The notes under the pieces: model-generated
Seen by the model: the letters and a program-made list of their open reading frames with translations, nothing else
What the model was told of the DNA's origin: nothing
Database searches by the model: none
NCBI GenBank assembly: GCA_027475525.1
Contig: JAMWFC010000053.1
Span: forward strand, 1,178,001-1,242,000
Source of the DNA: Macrolepiota albuminosa
Taxonomy: Eukaryota; Basidiomycota; Agaricomycetes; Agaricales; Agaricaceae
Direction of reading: 5' to 3'
Length of the DNA: 64,000 bases
Program-made: the position numbers and the translations under genes
Shown here: positions 22,694 through 33,824 of the stretch, piece after piece
Numbering within the stretch: the stretch's first letter is position 1
Layout of the letters: the number at the start of each line of letters is the position of its first letter

Positions 22694-23326
22694 GCGCTGA
22701 TGATGCCCAAAAGTCAATCAGAAGCAGATATGATTTATGGCTACTGACCTGTGTAACAATGCATTGGGCACGCTAAGATTGAGGGAGTCCTGGGCAGTTC
22801 CCAGAGAACAAGTCAGAAAAAGAGTTAAATGGCAGGATTTGGTGGAAGTCGGTAATGATAGTTGGCAAGGAAATGTGGTAAGGAAGGTGTGCCAATAACA
22901 AAGTTTGCCTAAAAAGGTAGGAAGATGAACATGGTTAAATGCAGCAAGAGAACACAGAAAGGAAACTAGAGGCTTAGCAACGACTAAGCTGCGTGATGCC
23001 TGCCATAAGTGCAAAGTGCGTAGATTCTATAAGTGTAACTGCGGCAAGCAGGCTAAGAGTATTCAGACAATTTGCGACTATGTACTTAGTCAGCTCAAGA
23101 GAAATCTGAACCGTAGGGTGAACTGAGGGGTGTAAAGTGAAGTACTCTGTTCTGTTTTTTTTTTTTTTTTTTTTTGTGGTACCACAGTAGGAGTATAGAC
23201 AGTTCACAATGGTCAACCTCTATAACCAGGGTAGGCGGGATGTCCCGCAGAAAGCATAACAAAATCTGATTGTCACGAGCCACGCCGAAGGAAATGCCTT
23301 TACGCACAAAGTGTGGGACTCCAGGG

Positions 23327-26300
23327 TTACCCAATACCCACTAAAACCTCGGTGATTTTCCTCCATGACCTAACGGGATCTTTCATGTGTGGTAAGATAA
23401 ACTTCCAGATATTCGCGACTAGTCTAGTCTTAATTGCTTTCTTACCGTACCTCTGTGTGTTCGTGGCCAGACAGTCGATTTTTATGCGTCGAGCTATAGC
23501 AGCGATGACCTGATTCTCTATGGTTTTCTGTACAGGTAATTTCTCAGGGTCTGATCCATCCGCAATCCTCCATGTGCATCTTATTCTCCAAATGATATGG
23601 GCCGCTTCTGAAACAACAATTGTAGAGAACCTTTGCGGCCCAGAGCCCTCTTCTGCATGGGTCCCTTTGCGTCTGATCATTACGCAGCCCAGAATCTCAC
23701 CTAGTGAGGGCTTGCTAAATTCTATCTTCCTCTTTTCATGAATCTTTTCCACTAGCTTCCACACGTGCTCCTGGCCTAAGTGTGAGCACTCGGTAAGAAT
23801 GTGTTCAAGGGATTCAACCACATTACAGAGGGGGCATGTTGCTCTCCCCTTGTATCCAGGGATATTCTGCCAATATGCTCCCACTTTATACACATTGTGC
23901 ATCGCCTTCCAAAGGAAGGACCTAATTGTCTTAGAGACAGTCTTATCTCTCAATAATAACTAAATACGTCCATCTACGGGGGCGTCTTTATTGTGATCGT
24001 GTACTGCCCACCTGGTCATATCCAGATGAGTTATCGTACCTTTCCTGTATGGATTTTCTCTCATTTCTATTATGCTTTGGTATAGCTGAGCCTGTGTCCT
24101 TGTTGCTAATTTAGCGCCTGGCACTTCATATTCGGGTGGTACGTCGAGGTCTATTTCGTCGGGTTCTGGCTTGTTTGCTCCAGTATTAGCCAGCCTATCA
24201 GCCCCCTCATTGCCCTCAATTCCGGCATGTCCTTTGACCTTTTCGAAAAGGGTAATGCCCTTTCTCCGTCTTAATTGGGCGACTAGAGCTTTCATCAGAA
24301 CTTTGTTTACATTCCCAATCCACCCCTCATCTTCTCTCGTGGTTAATAGTTTGGTAACATTGTTGATTATCAATTGGGAGTCACTCTTGATATGCAGGTA
24401 TACTTCCGGGGGGGTCGTTTGAACTGCCAGTAAAATCGCAGCCGCCTCACCTGCATTGTTCGATTGGGGCAGCACTTCCGGGAGGCAGACCGCCAGATTT
24501 TGGTCGTCATTTGGGCCGAACCACACCCCAGCCCCGGCAATTGCATTAACTGACCCATTGTTCTTACATGAGCCATCCATGTAGACAACTACAGTCTGTT
24601 GAGGGGAAGCGTACTGCCTCGTATAGTCTGGATTAGCGGGGCAATTATTACCACCTGGGTTTGGTGCAAATACTCGAAAAGCTTCCCCCAGGTCTCCTTT
24701 TGTTTCTATCTCAGGATTGAAGATAACTGTATTTTCATCTTTCCTTATCGCCTTCTCCTCTTCCGATAGGCTTTGTTTTGGGGGAGGAAGCGCGGGGTTC
24801 CAGTGATCCTTCAGCTTAGCCGTAAGAGATCTCGCGAACTCGCAGCATTTGTTGGAGTTAGAGCATCCTTTAGTTCTCAAGTTCTTACATACCGCACATG
24901 CACAGTTTCTCCTTGGTTTGTGCGCTGGGTTTTTGTTGGGGGAAGGGGCATCAATTAGATCCAATGCATCGCCGACAGTCACAACCTTGTGTACTTTTAG
25001 TAAGCATACTGCGATTTCCGAGTTCCATCTAACTCCTTTCTCGTTTTCTAGGCCAATGTGGAACCAGATTGGAAGCTTTCTTTTTAGGTCGTCTGACAAT
25101 ACTAGGGCGTGGAATAATATGTTATGTTTTCTAGCTGTTTTGATCATCCTTTGCAGGGGTCCTGGCAGGCCATCATCTTTGATTCTCGCATCCACGTCTA
25201 ATGCCTGCAAGAAAATGTTCACGTGTGCTACTTTATCTGATACATTCCACTTTTTCGCTATTTTCATTCCAATGATCGAGTCGGCTACTTTCGCCCAGTC
25301 TGGTCTGTCATCATCCAGCTTAAGATATCTCTTTGCCTTCATGAGTTCAATGGCTTTATTTCTCGTCATGACATCCAGTAACTTTTTACCACCTCTCTCG
25401 TGCGGTAACTGGAGTGTTGCCATTCCCAGAGTTGATCGGGAATCAGTCCCCCACATGAAATCACGTATTATCTTAGCAAGCCGGAGTTCTATCTGCTTTG
25501 GCATCCCTTAGACATATGTGCGGTATTGGGTCCTTCCCCCTACCACCATGCTTATAATCAGTCGTCTTCCTTCGAGCGTGGGCTTTCCTTTCTCCCATCT
25601 CTTCAAATCATCAACTACTTTCTCGATTGTAGGTGTCCATACACTTGCGTTATCGATACCATTTCCGACGAAGGCACCTAGGAGATGCGTGGCCTCACCG
25701 TCACTTAGTATTTTAATGTCATCCGGGATCTTCCTTCCACCGGGTATTAATTCCCTACATGCTATTAGGTTTTCCCAAAAACTTTTCAGTCCTACGGGGA
25801 TTGCCACTGTCTTGGGCAGGTTAAAATTCGCTCCAGATGCTTTGCACCACCTTCGAAGTAATTTTTGTAGATTCTTAAAGGAATCTCCTTGGGCTAGATA
25901 AACTGTAGTGTCATCGGCAAACATCTTTTTGATTAGTCTTTCCAATGAGTCTCCTAGAGTAAGGCCCTTCAATTTTGAGTCACGCAGAATCTGGGCTAGC
26001 GATTCAATTGCCAGATTAAATAATAAACAGGAGAGTGGATCTCCTTGACATACCCCCCTCGTCACCTTGAAGGGGTCACTTATTTCACCATTTACTATTG
26101 TTCTGGTGAAAGCGTCTAAGTAGAGGGCTTGGATTGTATCTACAAATGTCTTGGGGAATTTGAACTGCTTTAGGGTGGCCCATAAGAATGGGTGGAGGAT
26201 TCGGTCATAAGCCTTCTCCTGGTCCAGGCACACTATCATGCCATTCGTGCCGGTCATTTTGCACCATGTTGTCATTAGTTGGGCCAGCTCAGTCTGGTCC

Positions 26301-26932
26301 TTGATTTTGCGGCCTTTCATGAAGCCTGCTTGGGAAGGATGTATGATCGACGGGGCTACTTCACCCAGTCTCGTGGCAAGCACTTTTGTCATAATTTTGT
26401 AGTCAGTGTTCAATACTGTAATCGGGCGGTAGTTTCCAATATCAGTCCTGTCCCCCTTTTTATACAGGGGGCATAGCCAGCCCTCGGCGAAGTTAAGGCC
26501 TTTTACTATCCCATGATCCCTTATATCATTGAATACCTGTGTCATTAGCTTGACAATGTTAAAACCATTGGCACAGGGTTCATCTTTCTTTGAATCATTA
26601 TACCTCATCATTAGTTCCTTCCATACATCATGGAGTATGCCGTCCAGGCCCACGGCTTTTCCATTCTTCAGTGATTTTATCGCCTCACTTGTCTCGCCCT
26701 CTGAGAAAGGTTCATTCATATTTTCGGCTTGTTCGTCTGTTAGAGATACTGTTATGTGGTCCAAGACCTTCCTCACTCGTACTCCATAGTCTACCTTCAA
26801 TTCAGGGTTGTCTCTTGATTGGAGCTGTTCATGATGTATTTTTGCAATCTCGGCCATTTTCTTCGAGTTCCTTTCTAGGGCCCTATCATTGTTAGCGTTC
26901 CTTCGAAGGGCGGTGTTCACGCGCTCCATACT
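23327..26932 (-). pseudogene. LINE-2 ORF2: reverse transcriptase, RNase H and C-terminal zinc knuckle
   Basis: One reading frame from 26932 to 23327 with only two stops: TAA at 25508 after TQYRTYV and TAG near 23957 after VDGRI. RT motifs are MIVCLDQEKAYDRILHPFL (A), GVCQGDPLSCLLFNLAIE (B) and KKMFADDTTVYLAQGD (C). RNase H (about 24590-24180) has VVYMDGSCKNNG (D), NNAGEAAAILLAV (E), LHIKSDSQLIINN (D) and KGHAGIEGNEGADRLAN (H and D), so all catalytic residues are present; it resembles eukaryotic RNase H1. The C-terminus has CPLCNVVESLEHILTEC (C-x2-C-x8-H-x4-C, about 23850). Upstream the frame joins the endonuclease across the 272-bp insert. Confidence 0.85.
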
Positions 26933-26937
26933 TATCA

Positions 26938-27209
26938 CCTATCCATGCATACGTAGATACCCCCATCCCATGATCTTCTATTCTCGCTGTCCAGTTTTGC
27001 TATTTAAATTCATCGCCGCTTCCGATCGACATTTCGCATACACATTAAACTGTGAGTACAGTCGCCTCTATCATAACCCATACCTCTCGGTTGTCGCCCA
27101 TAGCTATGGGTTATCAGAGAGTATGGGTTACCACAGAGAGGATATGCATACACTTTATATTGTCCATTCGTGTATTATATACATAAAAACGAGTTATGTC
27201 GAAGTGAGC
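26938..27209. mobile_element. 272-bp insertion of unknown type in LINE-2 ORF2
   Basis: Five-base duplications TATCA (26933-26937 and 27210-27214) flank it, and the LINE-2 frame SRDMI to SMERVN closes exactly when it is ignored. The ends CCTATCCATGC and TCGAAGTGAGC are not inverted repeats, not TG..CA and carry no A tail. Inside, ATAACCCATACCTCTC and GAGAGTATGGGTTA form an inverted pair around the perfect palindrome CCCATAGCTATGGG (27098-27111). It is too small to encode a protein, so it is non-autonomous. It could be a MITE with eroded ends or a tiny solo LTR. Confidence 0.7.
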
Positions 27210-27214
27210 TATCA

Positions 27215-28751
27215 TGTCTCTTGATTTCCTTTCCTTGTTAATGTTAATCCAGGGCTTAGAGATTGTTTCCCCATGGACGAAGAAGTCAACCATGACAGTA
27301 TCTCGCGCTTTTGCAAAACGGTTCATTTCTAACTCCTTTATCTGGTTGTCCAGTATACCAGCATGTGTTCTTTTGGCATCATCATCAAGCAGGGGGTCAT
27401 TTTGTGTTCTTCGCATGTCTCTTTTCATCGCCGCAATTTCTTTTAATATTTTCGGCTTTAATTTTTTGGAGTACTCGCGTATTTCTACGAGCAAACTGTC
27501 CTTAAAGGATTTATATACAGATTGGGGATTTTGTTCGGAGGATCTCGTGAGTACCGCTGCATCCATTTCTGTGGCATATTTTTTCCCAATTTCTTCGAGA
27601 TTTCTCATGAGCTTCTCATCCTGCACCAGTTTTGCTGGCATTGCGTATCGCCCGTTTCCCATAATAGGTTGTCTAGGATTCAGGATTCTAGCTGACACCA
27701 TAAGATGGTCTGTGTTTACACCTGTACATGCTATATCCCAGTCCCAACTAAAGCTCAGTAAATCTTCTTTCAGGTATATCCTGTCAATTCGCGACTGAAT
27801 TGGCCTGTTTGTCATGTAAAATGAAAAACTTATAGATGTTGGGTTGTGTCTGCGCCAGCCGTCAGCAAGGCTGAATTTCGTTTTTAGGTCCAGAAGTGCC
27901 TCGGTGGCACGATCAGGATCATAGTGTGCGGGGGTATGGTCTATCGCCTCCTCCACTACATTCATATCCCCAAGCATAATTTCCGGCCTGTGGGTGGTTG
28001 GATTCTCTGTCCAGAAATTCCCAATCACGTTCCAGAAGTTCCGGTTCTGGCGAGTGTCATTGGGAGCATATACATTTAAACATCCCAAGAATTTATCTGT
28101 CATCCACGGGATCACAAGCAGTATCGCTCTGCCTGGGACTATAGTTCTCACCGTGATCTCGTTCCATCTCATCGTACTTTTGTTAATTATAAACGCAACA
28201 CCCATTGTGTTTGGCCTGCATTCATCGATGCAGCCTTCTATCCGGATTTGTCTGCAGAACAGAGAGTTTAGATCTGCTTGCAGACTTTTGTCCAGGTGCG
28301 TCTCCTGGACCGCCAGAATGTCTATCTTAGATTCTCGAACTAATTGACAGAGCTGTAGCCACTTCGGCTTCGTTAATTCCGTTCCGCCTCCTTTGATGTT
28401 CAGGGAAGCAATTTTTATGCCACCTCTCTTCCCCTTTCCATGTGAGGTGGCATCTCTTTTTGTACTTATACTGTTAGGTGTTGCAATGTCGACCTGGTTC
28501 AGCCCAGGGGTGGGCTGTTCCTCGTGTGGCCGCCGATTTAGGTTTGCATTCATCGTTCCCGTGTTAGGGGAAAAGAGAAACCGCGATACACCTCCGATCC
28601 CACTCAGTCCGTCCTCGGGGGCACAATTGGTGATGGGGTCGTTACCCCCTCCTGTCTGAGTGGGGCATAGTCCGTTGCCGTCAAAATCAAACCAATGTAT
28701 GTTATATTCTCTAGTTGTGTCAGGAAGTGGTGTTGGGTGTGTACATAGCAT
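27215..28751 (-). pseudogene. LINE-2 ORF2, N-terminal AP-like endonuclease
   Basis: Nicks target DNA for target-primed reverse transcription. After a Gly/Pro/Thr-rich leader, the catalytic motifs are intact: KIASLNIKGGG (N), ILAVQETHLDK (E), MLGDMNVVEEA (D, N), QSRIDRIYLKE (D) and VNTDHLMVSARI (D, H). The frame is open to SRDMI, where the 272-bp insertion begins. The gap to ORF1 (about 28752-29134) has a small frame and no clear gene. Confidence 0.8.
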
Positions 28752-29134
28752 AGATCTGTGTACTTGGCAGGAGCGCTGCCACGGCTCACCCTTCGTAAAT
28801 ACAAAGCCGCCTAGGCGTTACCTAGCCTAGCCAGGGGGTCCACTCAGATTACCTGTCGCCCGTGAGTGCAGTAAATTCATCTGAGCTACTAACCCTTTAC
28901 TTGGGAGGCATGTAGAGGGAAGAGGCATTGATGTCGAGTATTCCCTCCTTCCAAAGCCTCTTGCGTTACCTCTGAAGAGGCCTCGTCTCATTTCACCACT
29001 GTCCCGCTTACTGTCACGCATGGACTGAGCCAATTTTGCAGTTTTTCTTGGACAGGGCCGGAAAAAACAGTAGTCATAGACATTCATAGTTATTCTGCAT
29101 ATTGTTATTCACAGACATTTCTACTGGGGGGGGT

Positions 29135-30036
29135 TCATCTACGTTCACGTCTGCCTCTGCTGGATTCTGCATTCCGGCCACCATTTCTCCAGCTTTCAGC
29201 CCGACGTTCACGTCTATTTCCGTCACCCTGGTGTGTTTTACCCTCTTTACTCGACGTTGCGAATTTGACAGTTTCTTCTATCTTACTGGTTCCTTTATTT
29301 CCGAACCAGTCCACCATCGACGCGTAAGCGCATTGTGTAGGGCTGTGATCTGCACCTTTGCAGTTGTAACAGTGGAGTCGGAACCTTTTGTCCACCAGAG
29401 TCGCGCTACCGCAGTCCATGTCGACGAATTTGGTCTCCCTAATGTGCTGGATAAAGACGAAATAGCTCGTCCAAGTGATCGGGGGGATCTGCTGGAAAAA
29501 AACGTTCCACGTTGGCTTTCTGGGTCTGTACATGGAGGAGCGGTCTACTGTTTCCTCCCCTTTCACCAAGTGAACCTCTAGGCTTCGTAAGATTTCAATT
29601 GCTGGGTCTATATTGTGCTGTGACGTCTCATCTCCTATGAGCTTGCTCTTGAGAAGGGTTACAGTCGATTCATCACCCACCAGGGTCTTCCTCACAATGT
29701 CTGATGCTACCTCTTCTGAGTCTTGTATTGCATCGGGGGTTTTGATGCTCAGGGTAAAACCCTCGATCGTGCATAAGAAGCGAGGGGTGAGTGGGTTGTA
29801 GGGAAGGAAGAAAATGGACGCATCTGGTGTCGACATGATAGAGTATGCTTTTATGATTTCGTGTGCCTCTTCTGTTATGTCGGAAACTAGGAAGTGGTAG
29901 GGTGGTTTATACCTATCGTTGCCTCTACGTTTCGAGTTGATATCCTTTTCCTGCTGGGGTGTCGAAAGCCTGGCCCGTTCGCCCGTCATTTTCTTGATGA
30001 GTTCTTTAATTTTTTCGCTCGACGTCATCAGATCTG
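29135..30036 (-). pseudogene. LINE-2 ORF1, C-terminal two thirds
   Basis: RNA-binding gag-like protein. From the Ty3-B junction it reads TADLMTSSEKIKELIKKM, YKPPYHFLVSDITEEAHEI, then a central fold and the knuckle CYNCKGADHSPTQC (C-x2-C-x4-H-x4-C, about 29370-29330). It ends in an Arg-rich tail (GGRNAESSRGRRERR). It is the continuation of 49889-50502, separated by the Ty3-B insertion. Confidence 0.8.
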
Positions 30037-30040
30037 CCGT

Positions 30041-31110
30041 TGATAGGCTTCTACTCGGACTGAGCGCATCAAGGGACATTATAGGCCAACCGACACTTGA
30101 CGTATTCAGGACTCTAGCGACCAGTTGGGAATATAGAGCAGCTCTAGCTCTGGCAAATTACTACAGGATGTGGAAACTTATCCTAACCCCTAGCTACCAG
30201 GCCTACAGCGCACTCCTTTCACCTAGCCCAAGGACGAAGGAGGCTCATAACGTATAGCGCTAACACAACGGCGGGAGAGGACTATAACTAAACCCCGATC
30301 ACTTCCAGAAGGAGCCAGCAGCAGGTGCCGCCATTGGACGAGGCACTTCAATCAGAAGTCTAAAGGGATCAATGACGGTGGCACTGGATATACTTAAATC
30401 CGACATCTGGACCGGACAGGAACTAATACAATGAGTAGCGCTGACATTAGCGCTCACGGCGTCTGTCGAGGATTTTCCGACCATACCCCGGAACGGCCTG
30501 GCCAATCGGAGTTATAGAAAAGTGAACAGACTCGTACAACTCTAAGTCAATATAGAGTCACCGCAGGTCGCCGTGGGTCATAACGCCGTTGGTCGCCGTC
30601 AGCCATGTGCACAAGGTCGCCGTTGACAGGTCGCCGTTAGAGTAAACCACGAGGAGAGGCGCTAGGAGGTAGCGCCGCAGATGGACTTGTATCTTGGCAA
30701 ACACGGTAGCGCACTGTATATAAAATAGCTACTTTTCATGTATATAACAACGAATCGTAACCCCTCAAACACACAGTTACACTTAGCGTTCAACTTGCGC
30801 TAGCCTCCTCCGACTTCGTCACTAAGTCGGGCGCTAGCTCCGTCTATCTCGTCTTCATTGTTTACGGTGCCACTTACGGGCACAATACGCTGCGCTACTC
30901 GTCTTTTCTCCAATATCTTTGCCTAAACCACGACACTAACCGTCTGCCAGGTAGCCCCTGAAGCGCTACAATCTAGCGCATCGTTTTACTACCTCCACTC
31001 AAGCACACCGGGACCCTGTCAGGACTCCTCACAACTACGTACGCCAAGCGCTGGAGACGGCGTTGTACTGCGTATACGTCCAGCGCACCCAACCACAGTT
31101 GGCGTTATCA
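30041..31110 (+). repeat. 5' LTR of Ty3-B
   Basis: 1,070 bp. It contains TATATAAAATAG at 30717 as a likely promoter and about 15 GCGC tetramers. Differences from the 3' LTR are mostly transitions, for example GAGCGC versus AAGCGC at the seventh codon-sized block and GCGACC versus GCAACC near 30120. Confidence 0.9.
30717..30725 (+). promoter_or_regulatory. TATA box in Ty3-B 5' LTR
   Basis: TATATAAAA at offset 676 of the LTR, repeated at the same offset in the 3' LTR (49491-49499) and kept in the solo copy 52181-53252 (about 52856). It would set the start of the genomic RNA (U3/R border). Inferred from sequence only. Confidence 0.5.
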
Positions 31111-31113
31111 TTT

Positions 31114-31131
31114 TGGAGCCCACCGCGAGGG
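31114..31131 (+). promoter_or_regulatory. primer-binding site of Ty3-B
   Basis: TGGAGCCCACCGCGAGGG starts three bases after the 5' LTR. TGG pairs with the CCA end of a tRNA, the rest with its acceptor arm. I cannot tell which tRNA without the tRNA set of the genome. Confidence 0.55.
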
Positions 31132-31163
31132 GTTCTTCTGAGACAGAATTCCGCCGGAAACTC

Positions 31164-31317
31164 GAGCCCAGTGACAGCGCCGCCTCCTGTTGGAGAGCGC
31201 GCTTGAACCAAGTACCACCGAATCACCACACTTACCAGGCGAGCCCAGCGACAGCGCCGCCTCCTGTTGGAGAGCGCGCTTGAACCAAGTACCACCGAAT
31301 CACCACACTTACCAGGC
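31164..31317. repeat. tandem duplication, period 77 bp
   Basis: Copies start GAGCCCAG at 31164 and 31241, in the Ty3-B leader, with one T/C difference at 31173. Probable assembly artefact. Confidence 0.85.
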
Positions 31318-31575
31318 GCGCTACCGAGACAGACTTTGGATCAGGAGCTTGAGGCCGCACCAGACAGCTTAGCCGAGAGTTTTTTCCCGTTTTCCCGACC
31401 ATTTGAATACTTAGCAGGCGAAAACCATACGCCGCTTACGCCTCTAGAAGAGTTATCTAGGCTATTATCGCCAGAACCTAGCGACTCGGAGCTAACTGAG
31501 CCGGTACCTACGACGTCGACGCTAAGTAACACGAGCACCACCACCCTTCCTACCTCGACAAATACACCTATCGGT

Positions 31576-33171
31576 ATGGAACAGCCGAACAATCAGCGCA
31601 TGCCACCCCAAAACCACTTCTCGTCGCCAAAATGGGACGAAACGAAACCTCGCGAACTAACGCAGTACTTCAAAGAGTTGGAGTATCTGCTACGCGACTG
31701 CCGGGTGACCGACGATACACAGATGAAAGAATACGCCGCCAGATACGTCTCATACGACACAGCCGAATCATGGACAGGGCTGAAGGAGTTCCAAGGACTT
31801 ACTAGTGACGCACCACCTAGACCTTTTACCTATGATGAATGGAAAAAGGCTATCATTCATTTATATCCTGGCGCCGAAGAAGCTACGCGTTATACGGTAA
31901 TGGAAATCCAGAAGCTAGTACAGGACACCTTCGCGGCTGGTATCTATACTTTAGGAGCGCTATCGACTTATTATCGCGATTTCCAGCGGATAGCGAGATG
32001 GCTGGTCCAAAATGGGAAGTTATATGGGAACGAGGAGCGCCGTTTATTTCAACAAGGATTCCCGACTTCGTTGTGGACTAAGATTGCGCGACGCTTGGAG
32101 ATCATTATGCATGACCATCACCCCAAGGAACCATACAACATAGAAAAGGTCTTTGAGGCAGGAAAGTGGGTATTAAAGGGCACGGATACGGGTATACCAT
32201 TACAGCGACCTGGGGCGGACCATGGAGGAATGGCACCCAAGACAGAGTCGCCAGCACCTAGCGCCGCCAATGACTGTAATGGGTATGTCAAGAAGGAGGA
32301 TTTGGAGAATGCCGTTAACAATGCAGTCGCTAACGTCATGAATAAACTGGAAACCTTGATCTCGACTAGTCTTTCGGCGCCTAGAAACAACGTACCGACG
32401 GGACTTTGCCATTTTTGCGGCGAGGCAGGACATACCATGACCAGGGGTAGGTGCGCTATTCTTGAACAATATCTGCGACAAGGGAAGGCGCGCCGGGGAA
32501 TGGACGGGAAACTAGTCTTACCCTCGGGCGCTATCATTCCCCTATATCCCGAGCATAAGACGTTCCAGGGACGCATTGACGAGTGGCACCGTCGGAACCC
32601 CGGGAACTTAGCGACAGGCAACCTGAATAGCACGACGACAACAGAAGCGGAGGCGACTCCTCAACAAGCACTAATTCACGAGGTACTCCAGCTAAACGCT
32701 ATCAGTGACCGACCCACACTGTCCCGCGAGGAAAGGATTGAGACGCTAGAAAAGGAACTGAGGTCGCTAAAGAATCAGGTCTTCGATGGAGTGGAGATCA
32801 AAAAGGGCAAACAGCCTTTAAAGGATTACAGGCCGTCGGGCGCGACGACAGGCCCCGCCCCAACACCAGCCTCAACCTCTAGCACTAACGACGAAGTACC
32901 AGAAGCCACCAAGGCGCCGGCCGTTCCGGAACCACCGCTACATCCTTACGCTGGCCTAGGGGGCAACTACGCCCCGCCCCTAAATCGTAACTTCGGAGCG
33001 CCAGATAAACCTACGGGGGGATATCGACCCACAGCGCCTATATATGATCTGGAGAAGTCGAAGTTAGTTTTTGATCGCATCATGCAAAGTCAGGTTACGC
33101 TATCGGTAGGAGAGTTATGCAGCGTGGCGCCAGATGTCAGGAACCAGATGCGTACCACGGTTACCCCTTGA
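31576..33171 (+). CDS. Ty3-B Gag
   Basis: Capsid-nucleocapsid protein that packages the element RNA. The first ATG of the long frame is at 31576 (MEQPNNQRMPPQ); the frame is open from 31267. The capsid-type domain (about residues 20-200) has YFKELEYLLRDCRV, AESWTGLKEF and TYYRDFQRIARWL. The zinc knuckle CHFCGEAGHTMTRGRC (about 32408-32455) is C-x2-C-x4-H-x6-C, a longer last gap than usual. A coiled-coil-like EERIETLEKELRSLKNQV lies near 32740. It ends at TGA 33169-33171, directly in frame with protease. Confidence 0.8.
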   Translation: MEQPNNQRMPPQNHFSSPKWDETKPRELTQYFKELEYLLRDCRVTDDTQMKEYAARYVSYDTAESWTGLKEFQGLTSDAPPRPFTYDEWKKAIIHLYPGAEEATRYTVMEIQKLVQDTFAAGIYTLGALSTYYRDFQRIARWLVQNGKLYGNEERRLFQQGFPTSLWTKIARRLEIIMHDHHPKEPYNIEKVFEAGKWVLKGTDTGIPLQRPGADHGGMAPKTESPAPSAANDCNGYVKKEDLENAVNNAVANVMNKLETLISTSLSAPRNNVPTGLCHFCGEAGHTMTRGRCAILEQYLRQGKARRGMDGKLVLPSGAIIPLYPEHKTFQGRIDEWHRRNPGNLATGNLNSTTTTEAEATPQQALIHEVLQLNAISDRPTLSREERIETLEKELRSLKNQVFDGVEIKKGKQPLKDYRPSGATTGPAPTPASTSSTNDEVPEATKAPAVPEPPLHPYAGLGGNYAPPLNRNFGAPDKPTGGYRPTAPIYDLEKSKLVFDRIMQSQVTLSVGELCSVAPDVRNQMRTTVTP

Positions 33172-33771
33172 CAAAACGTAGCTAACAATGTAGCGACGGT
33201 GGACGAATGCGACGACGCGCTGCCTGGTTTCGCATATATAACCGAGACGGTAGCTCCTGAAACCAAGGAAGAGGTCGCACCACCTAAAGAAGCCACGTCC
33301 GTTGACCCGGTCGAAACCTACCTCAAATCGCTAAGATCTAGCGACGATCCCGCCATCTTGACTGTAGCCCAAGACTCTCACGCGATTCGCTCAATTATGC
33401 TGACAGTTGATGGGAAAAGCGAAATAGAGTCGATCGTGGATAGCGGATCCCAAATTATTTCAATGGCTGCCAACGTCGCTAACGAGCTGGGTATCATTTA
33501 TGATCCAACGATCATTCTTAACATGCAGAGCACTAATGGCACGATTGATCGATCCTTGGGGATGGCTCGGAACGTGCCATGTGCTATAGGCGATCTAACG
33601 TTCTATCTACAAATTCACATACTTAGATCGCCTGCCTACGATTTATTATTAGGAAGGCCCTTTGATGTGCTAGCCCGATCAGTAGTCAAAACAACGTCCA
33701 AGGAGGAAACGACGCTAACTATTAGCGACCCCAATTCTGGAGTCAGGAGAACGGTACCGACATTTCCCTGA
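33172..33771 (+). pseudogene. Ty3-B aspartic protease
   Basis: In frame with gag behind a single TGA. The catalytic motif is ESIVDSGSQIISM (DSG, about 33440) and the second half has PAYDLLLGRPFDVLARS, typical for Ty3 proteases. A stop at 33771 and a change of frame separate it from RT. The TGA before it could be read through as a translational control point or be a CGA to TGA mutation; the second is simpler, as pol has another such TGA. Confidence 0.75.
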
Positions 33772-33824
33772 GGGAGGTTCCAGAAGCCTGGACCAAGAAA
33801 GCGACCTTACGTTAGCGATGAACC

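Noticed and set aside
24171..25511. Long + strand frames opposite LINE-2 ORF2 (for example 24849-25511)
   Set aside because: Shadow frames of the RNase H/RT coding strand; no motif, Leu/Ser-rich as typical for reverse reading.
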